From Pseudogymnoascus destructans (Eukaryota; Ascomycota; Leotiomycetes; Thelebolales; Thelebolaceae), in NCBI RefSeq assembly GCF_001641265.1, contig NW_020167528.1, positions 744,001-808,000 on the forward strand: a stretch of DNA of 64,000 nt, written 5' to 3'. A model generated the notes under the pieces. That model was not told the DNA's origin. It ran no database searches and saw only the letters and a list, made by a program, of their open reading frames with translations. The stretch's first letter is position 1. Every line of letters starts with the position of its first letter. Below, one piece after another: positions 40,740 through 52,441 of the stretch. Made by a program: the position numbers and the translations under genes.

Positions 40740-43381
40740 TTAAGGACGTTTGTTAGCTGTGTGCTTGCCCTTTAGCCATGTGGCTTTCTTAGAAAGAAAT
40801 TCTAGAATCAGCGTGGATGCATTTTTTAGATTTCTCTTAGGCTCCCAAGTGTTGTCACTTGTAGGATAGCCTTTCCACTTAACGAGGAAGTAGTCCTGAC
40901 CTCTAAGTGTCTTTTTGTCAAGGATAGACTCTACTTCATATTCTGGTTGATCCAAAATCAGAACAGGAGGTGGAGGAGACTGAAGTGGTCTTAAGGAACT
41001 TTCTTGTGCCTTAGACAAGAGAGATGCATGGAAGACATTATGGATAGTCCAAGTAGGTGGTAATGCAAGCTCGAAAGCATTCTTGCCAATAGTCCTTGTG
41101 ATCTTAAAGGGTCCAAGTCTTTTAGTATCAAGTTTGTCTGATGGTCTAGTAGTTGTGATATGTCTTCTAGACAAAAAGTCTTGATCACCAACTTTGAATT
41201 GTGGTGCAACCACCCCCCTGTTAAAGGCCTGAGCCTGCTCGTCTTGTGCACGCTGTATTTGGACCTTGAGATAGTCCTGGAGGCCCTTAAGGTAGATGAT
41301 TCTTTCAGTAGCAGAAGGGTTTTTGAGATTTTCAGGACAATTAAGTTCTGCCACTTCAAACCTAGGTGATAACCATAGTTTGCATAGAAAGGTGTCTCTT
41401 TTGTGGTGTTAGAGACCGTGTTGTTGTAAGCAAATTCTGCAAGATGGAGAAGATCTGCCCAGTTGTCTTGAGCATAGTTTGTATAAATTCTTAGATATTG
41501 TTCAAGTACAGAGTTGACTCTCTCTGTCTGGCCATCTGTTTGAGGGTGATAAGCTGTAGAAAAGCGTTGTTCCATGTTTAAAAGTTTAGAGAACTCCTTA
41601 AAAAAGTTTGAAGTGAAAACTGCTCCCCTATCTGAGATCCAGTGTCCAGGAATTCCATGATTTTTAAAGACCACCTTGAGGAATAGCCACGCAAGTTCAG
41701 AAGCTGTGATAGTCTCATTGCAAGGCTCAAAGTGTGCCATTTTTGTGAGCCTTTCTACCACCACAAGGATAGAGTCATAAGGGGTAGCACCCCCTTTTGG
41801 GATAGAAGGAGGCAACTTGACTATAAAGTCAATGGATATGGAGTCCCATGGGCGTTCTGGTATAGGTAGAGGCTGCAAGAGGCCATAGGGCTTTTGCCGT
41901 GTAGGTTTGTTTAAGTTGCAAGTAGTGCAAGAAGATATATAGTCTTGAAGAGTAGTCCTTAGACTAGGCCAGTAGAACTTTCTTGTTAGAAGTTCATAAG
42001 TTTTTGCAAAGCCAAAGTGCCCTGCAGCTGGAGCATCATGGAATTGCTGTAGGAGGTGTAGCTGTAATCGTTTATCCCTTGGGACATAGATATAGCTCTT
42101 GAATAAGAGAAGTCCTTGCTGATTTTTTGAGAAATTTTGTAGTCCAACTTTCTCAAGAGAGGAGCCTTTCTTCTGGAGGTATTCCAAAGTTCTTTTGGCA
42201 AAGGGATCGTGGTTGTAAGCATCTTTGAATGCTTTAAGAAGTGTTGCTGAGGGTGTATAGTCTTTAAAGGTCTCTGGTTTCTGAGAAGAGGTAATGGGGG
42301 CAACTTGGTCTTGAGGGGATAAGTTTCCCTCTAAGTCCTCTGTAATGCGAGGGTTGCTTAAAGATGCTGCTATAAGCTTTGTAGAGTCTAGCAGGGCCTT
42401 TGTATTGCTTATTTTAGCAGAATCTTGGTAGTCATGTCTTCTTGAGAGGAGATCTGCTCTTTGATTCTTGGCCCCTGAGACATGTTTTATAACAAAGTAA
42501 AAACCTCCTAGTTGTTCAGACCACCTTGCTTGTCGTCGATTGAGCTGTTTAGTGGTTGTAAAGGTCAAGAGATTTGAATGGTCACTGTAAATAGTGATAG
42601 GATAGTTTGCCCCTTCAAGGTAGCATCTCCAATGCTTTAGAGAACATACTATGGCAAGCAGTTCCTTGTCTGTAATGGGATAGTTTTGTTCGGCTGCTGA
42701 TAGCTTTCTTGAGTAAAATGCCACAGGCTGTAGCTCTTCTTGTTTGTCTTTTGGAGCTTGGTATAAGATTCCAGAAATGGCAAAATCTGAGGCATCTGTC
42801 TCAAGAGTGGCAGGTTTCAAGGGGTTAAAGTGTAGTAACATTTTCCCTTCTTTGAATTCTCCTTTAAGAGCATCGAAAGCATCTTGCTGTGTCTTATCCC
42901 AGTGATACAAAGTGTCCTTGTGAAGTAATTGAGTAAGGGGTAAAGCCAAGGATGTATATCTTGGTATAAACCTCCTGTAATAGTTGGCAAACCCAAGGAA
43001 AGACTGAACCTCTTTAATGCTGGAAGGAATAGGCCACGTTTGTACTGCTTTTGTCTTTTCAGGATCCATCTGAATGCCTTCTGTTGAAATTCTATGTCCC
43101 AAGAAATCAACTTGAGAGATATGGAAAAGACATTTCTCAAGTTTGCAAAAGAGTTGTGCTTGAGATAGCTTCTCTAAGACTTGTCTAACATGTAGAACAT
43201 GCTCTTGAGTGTCTAAAGAGTATATAAGAATGTCGTCTAAGTAGACAACAACAAAGATATCCAAGTAAGGTCTTAGAATATCATTCATGAGAGCTTGGAA
43301 AGAAGCAGGTGCATTGGCAAGCCCAAAAGGCATTACCTGGTATTCAAAATGACCATAGCGTGTTCTGAATGCTGTCTTCCA
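40740..43381 (-). mobile_element. Ty3/gypsy chromovirus pol, 5'-truncated and frameshifted
   Basis: Read on the minus strand it starts inside reverse transcriptase (TAFRTRYGHFEYQVMPFGL, intact VVYLDDILIYS), then RNase H (ETDASDFAISG, DKELLAIV, YSDHSNLL). Next is integrase with its HHCC finger (H..H..CTTC) and catalytic WDSISIDFIV, HWISDRGAVF and PQTDGQTERVN. A single-base frameshift near 41366 moves the end into another frame (41354-40740). That part has the integrase C-terminal GPFKITRTIGKNAFELALP and a chromodomain (EYEVESILDKK..., FLVKWKGYPTSDNTWEP). The chromodomain marks it as a chromovirus. Gag, protease and the RT fingers are absent. Confidence 0.9.
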
Positions 43382-43455
43382 CTGCTTCTTTCCAAGCTCT
43401 CATGAATGATATTCTAAGACCTTACTTGGATATCTTTGTTGTTGTCTACTTAGAC
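43235..43455. repeat. 74-bp perfect inverted repeat within RT
   Basis: Arms 43235-43308 and 43382-43455 are exact reverse complements, separated by 73 bp. The right arm is an inverted copy of RT coding sequence and marks the broken 5' end of the gypsy element. Confidence 0.95.
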
Positions 43456-43627
43456 AGGTTGGAAAGGTTGGAAAGGTTTAACCCATATCAGAGATGATAT
43501 ATCGTCCATAGTTTGGTCAAAATCCTTGATCTGGGACAAGTTTGAGTCTTGGACCTGAATAGGGGTAACTGAGGCTTGTGTAAGGATGCCTCCGTACCTA
43601 GATACTCGAAGAACCTGTCTCAGAACT

Positions 43628-44307
43628 GTTACGGTCACTACAAGCATGGAATCCGACTCGGTGGGGTTTCGAACCAGTAGAGGAGCATATAGCGAGTTAC
43701 ACTATAGTGGGGGACGGTAAGTGTATAGGGTTCAGGGCCGATGTAGACCTGTTGCGGTGGAAGGTTCAGGGCTAGGGTTGGGATAACCGAGTCGGGCCCG
43801 TTTCGGGAGTTAAGGAAACAGACTCAACGGGGTTCCCCCTTCATCTTTTTTGTATCCTTCGTAGTAGACCTATAGGATAGCATCCGTTTAGCCTCCGACT
43901 CGCACTCTCATATGCTATTACTGTGAGCTGGGTGCCCTGTGTCCTTACATTATACAAAAAAAGATCACGCCTGCCGGGGACGGCCGTACTTAAATAATAT
44001 CCCACAACGGAACGACTCAGGAGAACTACCATTGCACCATCGACTGCGACTCAGTGGTGTTTCGGAGGAGAGACCTGACGACTTCAAATAGCCGTGATTC
44101 CAGAGATCTCACGGACAGCCAGTGGATCAGGGTTTGATTCTTCAGAACAAGCTGGTAAAGTCGCCGACGCGTTGGCGCCAAATAGGATACGAGATCCTTA
44201 AGAACCCCCTCATAGCACAGAGGAAATTGTGGACAAGAGCGTTGATAGCTACGAGCTACTGGAAGTCAAGCTCTTTCGTATCGGTACTGATACACACCCG
44301 AGGCAAT
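43628..44307 (+). other. Candidate LTR start and leader of second gypsy element
   Basis: TGTTACGGTCAC at 43628 has the terminal pattern of fungal gypsy LTRs (compare the solo LTR at 60309-60706, which starts TGTTACGG on its own strand). The stretch to the gag ATG would be LTR plus leader. I could not fix the LTR's 3' end or a primer-binding site. A downstream partner LTR is not in the window. Confidence 0.4.
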
Positions 44308-45555
44308 ATGTCGAAAAAGCCGACATCAAACATACCCCAAGACAACGACGGTCAACTGCCCAGAATGACTACCAGACAAACCACCGCTGCAGCTACGACG
44401 TCTGTGCCATCCGAAGACATCCCGAGTCGAATGGCCCACCTCGAAGCACAGATACAGGAGGTCAAGGATCTACTAGTTATCCTGTCGGCATCCCAGACCA
44501 GAATTCCGTCCACACCGCCGGTGGACGCCCCCATACCCACAGTCGAAGTTACGGAGCAACGAACGCCTCGTACACGAAACACACCCGAGACGGTTCAATT
44601 GCCGCCTCTTCGGAACACTCGTTCTCCCTCGATTCCAGGGTCATCACGAATGCACACCGAGAACCCTCCGAATCGCTATAAGAAATCAACCATCTCTGAG
44701 AAAATCCTTCCTCTCAGCGATGGGGTAGAACATACCTTCTTACAATGGAGCGCTTCGATTCGGGACCGACTCGTAGTTAATGAGGATCACTATCTTACCG
44801 ACGTCTCGAGAAGAGCGTTGATATGGGGAACTACGACCGGCCTGGCGAAGACCTACCTAGAGCCCCAATACCTGTCCGCTACGCATGGGTTCCGCAGTGC
44901 TGAGGAGATGATGGATCTACTAGGTTCATACTACCTCACAGGCAACGAGACGGAACAGGCCAGGAACCTCTTCGATGACCTGCAAATGGGAGAGAAAGGG
45001 CATGCTAGCGAAACCTTCCCAGAGTTCAAGGCTCGTTTCCAAAGTGCAGCTATCACAGGACAAGTCTCCGAGTCGGAATGGTTTCGGTACATGTGGAACA
45101 AGTTGACTCCTCAATTCTGCAGCCGCGTTGCGATCATCAAAAACCAATGGAAGGGAGAATACCAGACCATGGTACGAGAACTTACCGCCTTCGACCAGGA
45201 ACGGCGCCGGAACAACGAATTGAATCCGCTACCTGCTCTCGCAAGGACGTCCACATGTACCACGGATACGGCAAAGGCGTCATCAGCGTCGAAGCCGACT
45301 CGAGCCACATCCGCTCTGTTCACCCGAACCGCATTCCTCCCCAAGCCAGCCATACCGGAACGTCCGAGAACCGCAGTCCCTGTGCCCTCAGGAAACTGTT
45401 TCAAGTGTGGCAAGCCCGGCCATTTCCAGGACAAATGCCCCCTTAACGCTACTATCAAGGAAATGGACCGTAACGACCCCGAGGCAGCAGAACAATGGGA
45501 AGAAGCTGTGGAACTTCAATCGGATGCGTCCCTCGAGGAAAACGATGAGGCCTAG
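44308..45555 (+). CDS. Gypsy gag polyprotein with zinc knuckle
   Basis: 415 aa from ATG 44308 (MSKKPTSNIPQ); the frame is open further upstream but without an ATG. A coiled-coil segment lies at about 40-60 (MAHLEAQIQEVKDLLVIL). The retrotransposon gag core contains MDLLGSYYLTGNETEQARNL, FPEFKARFQSAAI and WFRYMWNKLTPQF. A CCHC zinc knuckle CFKCGKPGHFQDKC sits near the C-terminus, followed by an acidic tail. It is intact, with no in-frame stop. The protease frame begins just before the gag stop in a different phase, so a programmed frameshift is plausible. Confidence 0.85.
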   Translation: MSKKPTSNIPQDNDGQLPRMTTRQTTAAATTSVPSEDIPSRMAHLEAQIQEVKDLLVILSASQTRIPSTPPVDAPIPTVEVTEQRTPRTRNTPETVQLPPLRNTRSPSIPGSSRMHTENPPNRYKKSTISEKILPLSDGVEHTFLQWSASIRDRLVVNEDHYLTDVSRRALIWGTTTGLAKTYLEPQYLSATHGFRSAEEMMDLLGSYYLTGNETEQARNLFDDLQMGEKGHASETFPEFKARFQSAAITGQVSESEWFRYMWNKLTPQFCSRVAIIKNQWKGEYQTMVRELTAFDQERRRNNELNPLPALARTSTCTTDTAKASSASKPTRATSALFTRTAFLPKPAIPERPRTAVPVPSGNCFKCGKPGHFQDKCPLNATIKEMDRNDPEAAEQWEEAVELQSDASLEENDEA

Positions 45556-46247
45556 GAGAAGGCTCCTTCCTAGGTCTACGCAAATGTGACCTGCGAGGAC
45601 TAGACTTACGAGAACTCCTGGGAGGCACCCAGTTCTTAGTCGACACGACCCTGAGTATGAATGGACTCGGTGTGCAAACAAAGTCCCTAGCAGACACAGG
45701 AGCAAACGGCTACCTCGTCATTAACAAGCCTTTCGCAATACGACTGTCGAAGGCGCTTCAGAGCCCCATACGGAAACTACCCTACTCTGTACCCATACGT
45801 GGATTTCAGCGCAAAATCCAAGGCCACGTATCGGAGTATATTCGGTTACACTTAACAGTCGAAGGACGCCGAATATATAACTGCCCCTTTGTACTCCTGG
45901 ACCTCGGAGCACAAGATGTGATAATTGGGAAGAAGCTTTTCAGCCACTTCCGAATACTACTCGACTCTGCAAAGAGCCGGTTAGTATGGCCAAAGGAGTA
46001 CCCGCCGATTCCTAGCTGGAGCAAGGAGATCACCTTGCCCTACCACTCACGCGAAACGTCCATTAAACATCCTGCATACCAGTCGGATGCGAATCGCCGG
46101 GATTTCGCAATCCACCGCGAAGACAGACGCCGCGCAGGCGGACGTTCAATGGAAATGAAAGTGATAACTTCCGACTACGAAGAGATCACCGATACGCCAT
46201 CGAACCCACCACAAAACCAGGAGGTTTCTCCCCCACTGTCATACTGA
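45550..46247 (+). pseudogene. Gypsy aspartic protease region, pol lost downstream
   Basis: Open from just after a TGA that overlaps the gag end; the first Met is at 45657. It carries the retropepsin-like active site SLADTGANGYLVI and the distal IIGKKLF block, followed by a linker. No reverse transcriptase follows. The frame ends 11 bases into the TGTCATACTG repeat at 46237, so the rest of pol was lost when that repeat was inserted or recombined in. Confidence 0.8.
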
Positions 46248-46346
46248 CATTCGTTGCACTCAGTTTGCTATCAAACTCAAGAGCAAACTTAGAAATCTCC
46301 TCCTCAAACCTACAAGTCACCATACATATCTTGGCTTATCACACCA
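46237..46346 (+). repeat. Second copy of the 110-bp LTR-like end
   Basis: About 107/110 identical to 40619-40728 in the opposite orientation. All differences I saw are transitions. It cuts off the gag-protease element. Confidence 0.75.
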
Positions 46347-47262
46347 ACAACAGAAGCAATACTACTCAACGATTGCTGCAAACTCTTCTACTACATCTGT
46401 TTATGCTACATACATCATGGCATATCATTTGAACACTCATTGAACAAGTTATTAAGAAAATCTCCTCCTTAAGGGGGTGGGCCAATACTACCACATGGCA
46501 TATCTCTACCAACTAGAGGCCTAGGAACATGAACAATAGCTCTAGAAGCTTCTACAACCCTCTATGATTCATTACACGTCATCGCTCCTTAGTTACCCAC
46601 AAGATTGGTTAAGTTATGACATAATTTATCTATAGGTACTCTGACCTTGGACCTCCTTTTCACTTCCTATAGGCTAGGAACCCAAGAGATGGTTCTATGG
46701 GATTCTCTTACGTTCACTACATGATTAGCAAGCTAGTTGTGGGTCGCACTTGATTTCTAATACATTTACCAAGCCTGGTTAGTCATGGAAAGTCATGGAA
46801 AATGAGAGAACTACACTCCTTTGGCATAAATAGGATTGCCCTTTCCTTAAGAAAGGGCAAGCAGGCAATACAGTAAATCGACTATCACATACTTCCCCGT
46901 CTTTTACAAGCTTCCAAGCATTCATCTTGTTACTCCTTGTTTCTGAAAAGTCAGTGAGGTGTTAACCTCTGACTTACCCCTGAGTTCCCAGACTCAACAT
47001 TTGTTGCAACTTGTCTGAACCACTTCACTACATCACACACCTGATTGCTGCGTTGTGGAATAGTCTAAGCTACAACCCTTTGGCTCTGTTTCCTAAGACA
47101 GTGTGTTGTCTTAGTAAAATCATCCCTTCCTTGGGTGGCTAGATTCTCACATCTGGTGCACCCACCATTACACTTCCTTCCTTCTTCTTCTTCTTCTCTC
47201 TTTAGATTCAATCTAGATTACTTTTCCTGGACTGGCATCATGACCTCTATGACCATCGTAAC
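46347..47262. other. Transposon-island spacer, LTR-like fragments
   Basis: No open gene. Contains a purine tract TTAAGGGGGTGGG at about 46470 and TCTGGTGCACCCACC at about 47154, which resembles a primer-binding site. These are probably pieces of LTR elements; boundaries are uncertain. Confidence 0.4.
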
Positions 47263-48173
47263 ATATTGGGCATGCAAAAACACCAAGAGCTCTTCGAAAC
47301 GTTAACATAGGATCTATGGGAGGAGTTTGGAAGTCAAACAAGAAAGCTTGGATGAATCAGTTCCTTATGGTTGAATGGTTACAAGCCTTTTACTTACATA
47401 TCGGCACAACGAGGAGTGTACTTCTTACCATGGACAACTTCTCAGCACATATTGCTGCTATTGAAGCAGCTCCACCTCCTTCAAATATTCGAATTCTCTG
47501 GCTTCCTCCAAACTCAACAAGTCGATTTCAACCCCTTGATCAAGGTATTATTGCCTCCCTTAAAGCCCATTACTGTCAACAGTGGCTTGAATACATGCTT
47601 AATGCATTTGAGAATAACATGAATCCCTTCAACTCTATTAACTTACACTTCGCTATTCGCTGGCTTCTTCGGTCCTGGCATCATGATGTTACAGATACAA
47701 CAATATATAACTGCTTCTGAAAAAGCACAATGCTTCGAAACCCAATACAGCTTTCAATCCAATCTCTTCCAGCACTCGACAACTTGTACAATCAAGTACG
47801 AAACTCTGGGCAAATTCATGACGCTATGGATATTGCAAACTTCCTTAATCCAAGTGAAGAAAATATACACGGTAGTGGAGAGCAGGATCAAGATCAAGAG
47901 GCATTACAAGAAGTTCTTTCACATTATACTCAAGATGTTGAGGATCCTGGAGCTCAAGATGATGACGAAAGCAGTGAGCAAGTCTTGCTGCCTGTGCCAA
48001 CAACTAAGTCAGCTTTACAAGCCACACAAGTTCTGATTGAGTTTCTTGAGGCTGGGAATAGTGGCGTATTAAGTACGGAGTATTTAAGAACTTTAGAACG
48101 GCTTGAGCGGCTTGTCAAGGTTAAGCAGGCAAATGAGGGCATTCAAGGCACTTTGGACAGTTGGATAACGTAG
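47263..48173 (+). pseudogene. pogo/Tigger-type transposase relic
   Basis: One reading phase from about 47266 to the stop at 48171-48173 encodes the C-terminal half of a DDE_1 transposase: SNKKAWMNQFLMVEWLQ, the catalytic block LLTMDNFSAH, then NIRILWLPPNSTSRFQPLDQ with GIIASLKAHY. It is broken by an in-frame TGA at 47718-47720 (after YNCF), where relatives carry a charged residue. CGA-to-TGA would explain it. A TAA lies just 5' of the recognisable part. It belongs to a different family from the 39.7-40.6 kb fragment (QPLDQG versus QPLDVA). Confidence 0.8.
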
Positions 48174-48672
48174 TCGCGTGTATTTGATACCGCGATAATC
48201 TTGTTAACACGATATGAAATTACGGGATGCTATCCATCGTGTTATCGAGATTTTACTGTAGTAGGAATTTTGACGCGTTAAAAAGGTACAAACAAGCCTA
48301 TGCGTACCCATGCTCCAACTTGGGCCCACTCACAAAACTTATGAACAACACCTCCGTAATGGTGGGGCTGACACAATACGTCCTCGGGAGGTAGAGCAGT
48401 GGCAGGAACAGGAAAAGCGCATCTCCATCGGCCTCCCGTAAAAATGCTCTGATAGATAACACAGCATCTTAGTTTTCCTTCAAAGTATATAACTATCGCC
48501 TACATTTTTTTTGTTTTTGTTTCAGCAAGTCGATTTTGGGTTCTGTTGTGTTGCCGCGCCCACTTCTCTACCCCACCAAATATAACGTCACTTCTTGACA
48601 GCAATTCCCAACTTCTCCTGAGTCTCTAAAACACGAAAAAATCGGCGGCTGAAGCGCTCGAGTATTGAAGGG
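48174..48672. other. Promoter-side region of the PX-domain gene
   Basis: 499 bp between the pogo relic and the PX-domain gene start. No gene or clear motif is seen. Confidence 0.45.
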
Positions 48673-51600
48673 ATGTCTGCTCACGCTACAGATTCCCGCG
48701 AGATTTCGGTTCAAGATCTGAATGCCCCCAAGGTAGCTACTCAGCCAGCAGCAGCCTCGCAAAATGCCGGCGGCAATGAGCTCAGTGGGAAGCAAGAGCA
48801 TTGTATGTCCTTGTTCTCCTGCCTACAAACCTCACCGCTAACTTGGCCCAGATCTCAAGCGGGAACTCATTTCTCAACAAGTGACAGCCGAAATCAACGA
48901 GCTCAGTTCGCCCACCGCACTCCAGAGATTCGGCGCGCCCTTCAGATCCGAATTCGGCGAAGTCTCCCCGTTAGACTCAGATCTACCTATTTTGCGATAT
49001 ATCTTCGTTCATCATGTTCGCGAATTCCCGTTTTTGGATAAAGCAAAGGAGAAGGAGTTCTGGCAGGATAAGCTACAAGTAGTAAGTCGGACTAAACAGA
49101 CCCCTACTGTGAATACGCGCTGACGACCCTGTAGTTTCTCGAATCGTTCGCAAATAAGCGTATATCATCGTCCGAAGATCGTTTGGAGGAAACAAAACGC
49201 AGGAAATTGTCCCTTAAAGCGCAGAAGCTGGTCGAGCTGATGATGGTTTCTGGTATCCCTACGTCCTCTGGATATGAAGAGCGCATCAAGTTCGCAGAAA
49301 TGGGCATCGTCGAATCAGGAGCCATTGAGCAGGGTGTCCTGTCGACGCTACCTGAAGGAAACTACTTATACGGCTGGGACGTTAACATTGCAGGTGTAAG
49401 GATTACAACTGTGAAGAGGAACATCAGGCACCACCCACACGCTGTGAGTGAACACCGTCGAATCAAGACATTCGTGTCAGGTACTTGTGGCTATTACTGA
49501 TACTCTGTTTTTAGGAGTTCATTCTTAGAGTAAGGAAGAAGGGAGAGCTGCCATACTTCACTGGCCGCAGATATGGCGATTTCTTAAAGCTGCACAGAAA
49601 TCTGCGAAACGAGTTTCCAGGAAAGATCTTGCCAGCACCACCGAAAAAGAATAAGCAGAATTCAACAGCATCGAACCTATTCGGTTCCTCGAAGGGTGAC
49701 GACAGTGATTCGTCTTCGATATCTTCTGTTTCCACTCAGGCAACTTCGGTAGCAGATGGGACAGCGACCACTACTACTGCGTCAATGCGAATGCTGGCTG
49801 TAGAAGGTAAGAAACTTAGTAAAGATCCTTTTCGATAGAATTCTAACATTCTCAAAGGCCATCGACGATCGGCATCGGGACAAGCTCTCGGTATTGACGG
49901 ATCTTCACCTCGTAACTCTATAGACAACCGATCGAACCGATCGATATCAAACTCCAACAACACGAACGATCACGATGTATGTTTTTCAAACCCGTCTTTG
50001 TCAGTATGTATTGTTGTCAGTATTTAGCTTACCTGTGCAGCCTGTGGTGCTTCCACGTGAATCCCAGCGAATTTCGCTGAGGGCATTTCTTCGCACACTC
50101 CTAGGGAACCCCGATATTGCTCGTTCAAAGGCGATGGAAGAGTTTCTAACCCATCACCATATCACACCTAGCGATGACGACGTCACTGATATCGACAGGC
50201 GAAGACTGATGGACGAGAAAAGATTGAAAGAGCAAAATAAGTTCTATGAAATTGCTCGGAAACGAGCTGCTGAATTGAATATATACATGGAAGAGTGGGT
50301 CAAGATATATGTCTGCTAAAATTGAATACTAACTGTGACAGGTTTCGCCGAGACATTATTGAAACTAACGGCTTGACCAAACTATTCAAGGAGATCAAGG
50401 TCAAGGAGAGCATCCAAGATATGAGCTTGCAATATCAGAAGTTCTGCGAGTGGCTGCGAATCGAGGTTGCAGCCACCATATATCATCTATTCCTTGCCGA
50501 GGATAACTCCCCCGAGGTGTTTGCGCAAGTCAAGAAGGTCCATTCCATGATTCCTTACACTTTAATCAAGAACGCAATCCGGATAGCGAATCCAGCTGCG
50601 GTGATGTCTAGCATTCTGGACATATTCCTTGCCCAGCCATTTGGTGCACGATCACTGATGCAACGAATCTTCAGCATGGCACTAAACGAAGGGGTAAGAG
50701 CTTATCAGAAGTCGATTGATTCTTTGATCAAGAACATTGATGAACCCGTCTTTTCTGATAGGTTGAGGAAATTCACGTACGCCGATGAAGTGATCAAGAA
50801 CATCATCCGCGCTGAATCCGAGGCGGATCAAGTGGACTTGATTGTTTCTATTCTTCGGAGTGAACTGATCGAGCCACCATTGAATGGACCACAGATCGGA
50901 AAGATTTTCAATGCCTATGTCGCCTGGAATAGCGCCGTGGATAACGTTGACAATGAGATGAAGCAAGGGGCTCACCTTTTCTCATATCTAAAGCAGCTCC
51001 TCAAGCTGTACACGCGACAGCGCGACAAGTCGATGCTGCTGGGGTTGATCGAAGAGCCTGTCACCCTTCAGCTTCTCCGCGACCTGTTTACGATATTCTA
51101 CGAGCCACTCGTTAGGGTGTATAAATCCGCCAATGTTTACAACAGCGTGACTGATTGCTCGGTTTTCATTGATGATATGATACAAGCAAGTCTACCGATT
51201 GCATCAGAAGATACATTACTGACTTAGCATAGGTCGTCGACAAATGCCACGAGCAGGACATAGCTACGGATCCGAATCAGACAGTTCAAGCGTTTATAGA
51301 TCTCTGCCAGCGTCACGAACACAATTTCTACAAGTTTGTCCATGAAGTCCATCTCCACGACGACGGGCTTTTTGAAAAACTCATGGGTTGGATAGAAGGC
51401 ATTTTGGAATTCCTGCGCCAAGGTCCAAAGGGTGGAAAGCTCGACATCAATGCCCTCTTTGCCGGCGCTGCATCTGTTAATCAAGTAGACCCTGTGAAGG
51501 TAAAGAAAGAAGTTGACGAGCTCATTGCGTGGCAAGAAGCCAGGAAACAATGGCATAATGAGAAGACCCGCCAAAAGATGGCCGCCGATGGGACTGGTAC

Positions 51601-51880
51601 TAAACCTGAAGCTGTCCCGGGAGGCATTGCGTTCAGCAGTAGTGATTTTGGAATAGATCAGACAGATCTAGAGGATATGGATTACAGCGAAGAAGACGTA
51701 GATGACGAGGAGGAAGACGATGATGAGTTGGATCCAATCACAGCGGAGCGGAAGAGAAGAGCCAGGAGGCAAGACATCCTCAGGAGGACCGCTGGAGAAC
51801 CCCAGAAGCCAGAGGTTTCGGAAGTTCATAAGTTGCAGGAAAATTTCGTCAGCATGCTGAGAATGGTTCTCTCAGATTGA
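48673..51880 (+). CDS. PX-domain protein, YPR097W-like (DUF3818/PXB)
   Basis: Eight exons: 48673-48802, 48852-49081, 49135-49443, 49515-49806, 49858-49976, 50041-50294, 50342-51185 and 51233-51880, giving 941 aa. The N-terminal PXB region (DSDLPILRYIFVHHVREFPF ... LMMVSGIPTSS) precedes a PX domain (NIRHHPHAEFILRVRKKG, then YFTGRRYGDFLKLHRNLRN) with a Ser-rich insert. The large DUF3818 helical domain follows (ISLRAFLRTLLGNPDIARS ... AVMSSILDIFLAQPFGARS), and the C-terminus is acidic. PX domains bind phosphoinositides, so a peripheral membrane or lipid role is expected. The last intron (51186-51232) has a GC donor (CAA|GCAAGT). The exon 2 donor could shift by one codon (Val). Confidence 0.88.
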
Positions 51881-52441
51881 GAACTGAGTGGTTTATACAC
51901 TCATAACAGATGGGATTTGTGGTCTGTATGTAAATAGTACTGGAGAAAGGGGTGATACTGAGAATGTATAGGCTACTTATTCTAATGAGCGAGTGTGTGA
52001 ATATCATATGTTTTCCTGTCGAGAATCTGCCCATTGAGAGTGATCACAGAACTCATGATTGACAATATGCGTCAATCGACTAGTATTTGCGTATTAAATG
52101 ATCAACCTTTGATAACTGGAGGAAAGTCTAAAGTTAACAATAGAAAATAAACAACTATTAAAAGGGCAAGCACTTGATATTAAATCGGTACTTTCATTGT
52201 CCCCCAAATAGTCGGCCAAATAGTCGGGAGAAATAGGTTGCAATGGACCGTAAAAGATTCTCGGCTTTCCGTCGGCAAGCGTGTCAAGCTCTAGCCAATA
52301 GTAGCGAGCCTATTATGCTCTAGCAATTCGTGGACCTTGGGAATACAACGACGACATCAAACATCGCGATCTACTTCCGTTCTCCTTCCCCACGAGTGAC
52401 ATTCCTTGACAACCCTCGGTCCTGGTGTCAAGATAGTCCAA
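51881..52441. other. Intergenic region upstream of SDH1
   Basis: 561 bp, AT-rich in its first half. No specific site is recognised. Confidence 0.5.

Noticed and set aside
43660..43735. tRNA-like string GGTTTCGAACC
   Set aside because: No matching acceptor, D or anticodon arms; it lies in a candidate LTR/leader.
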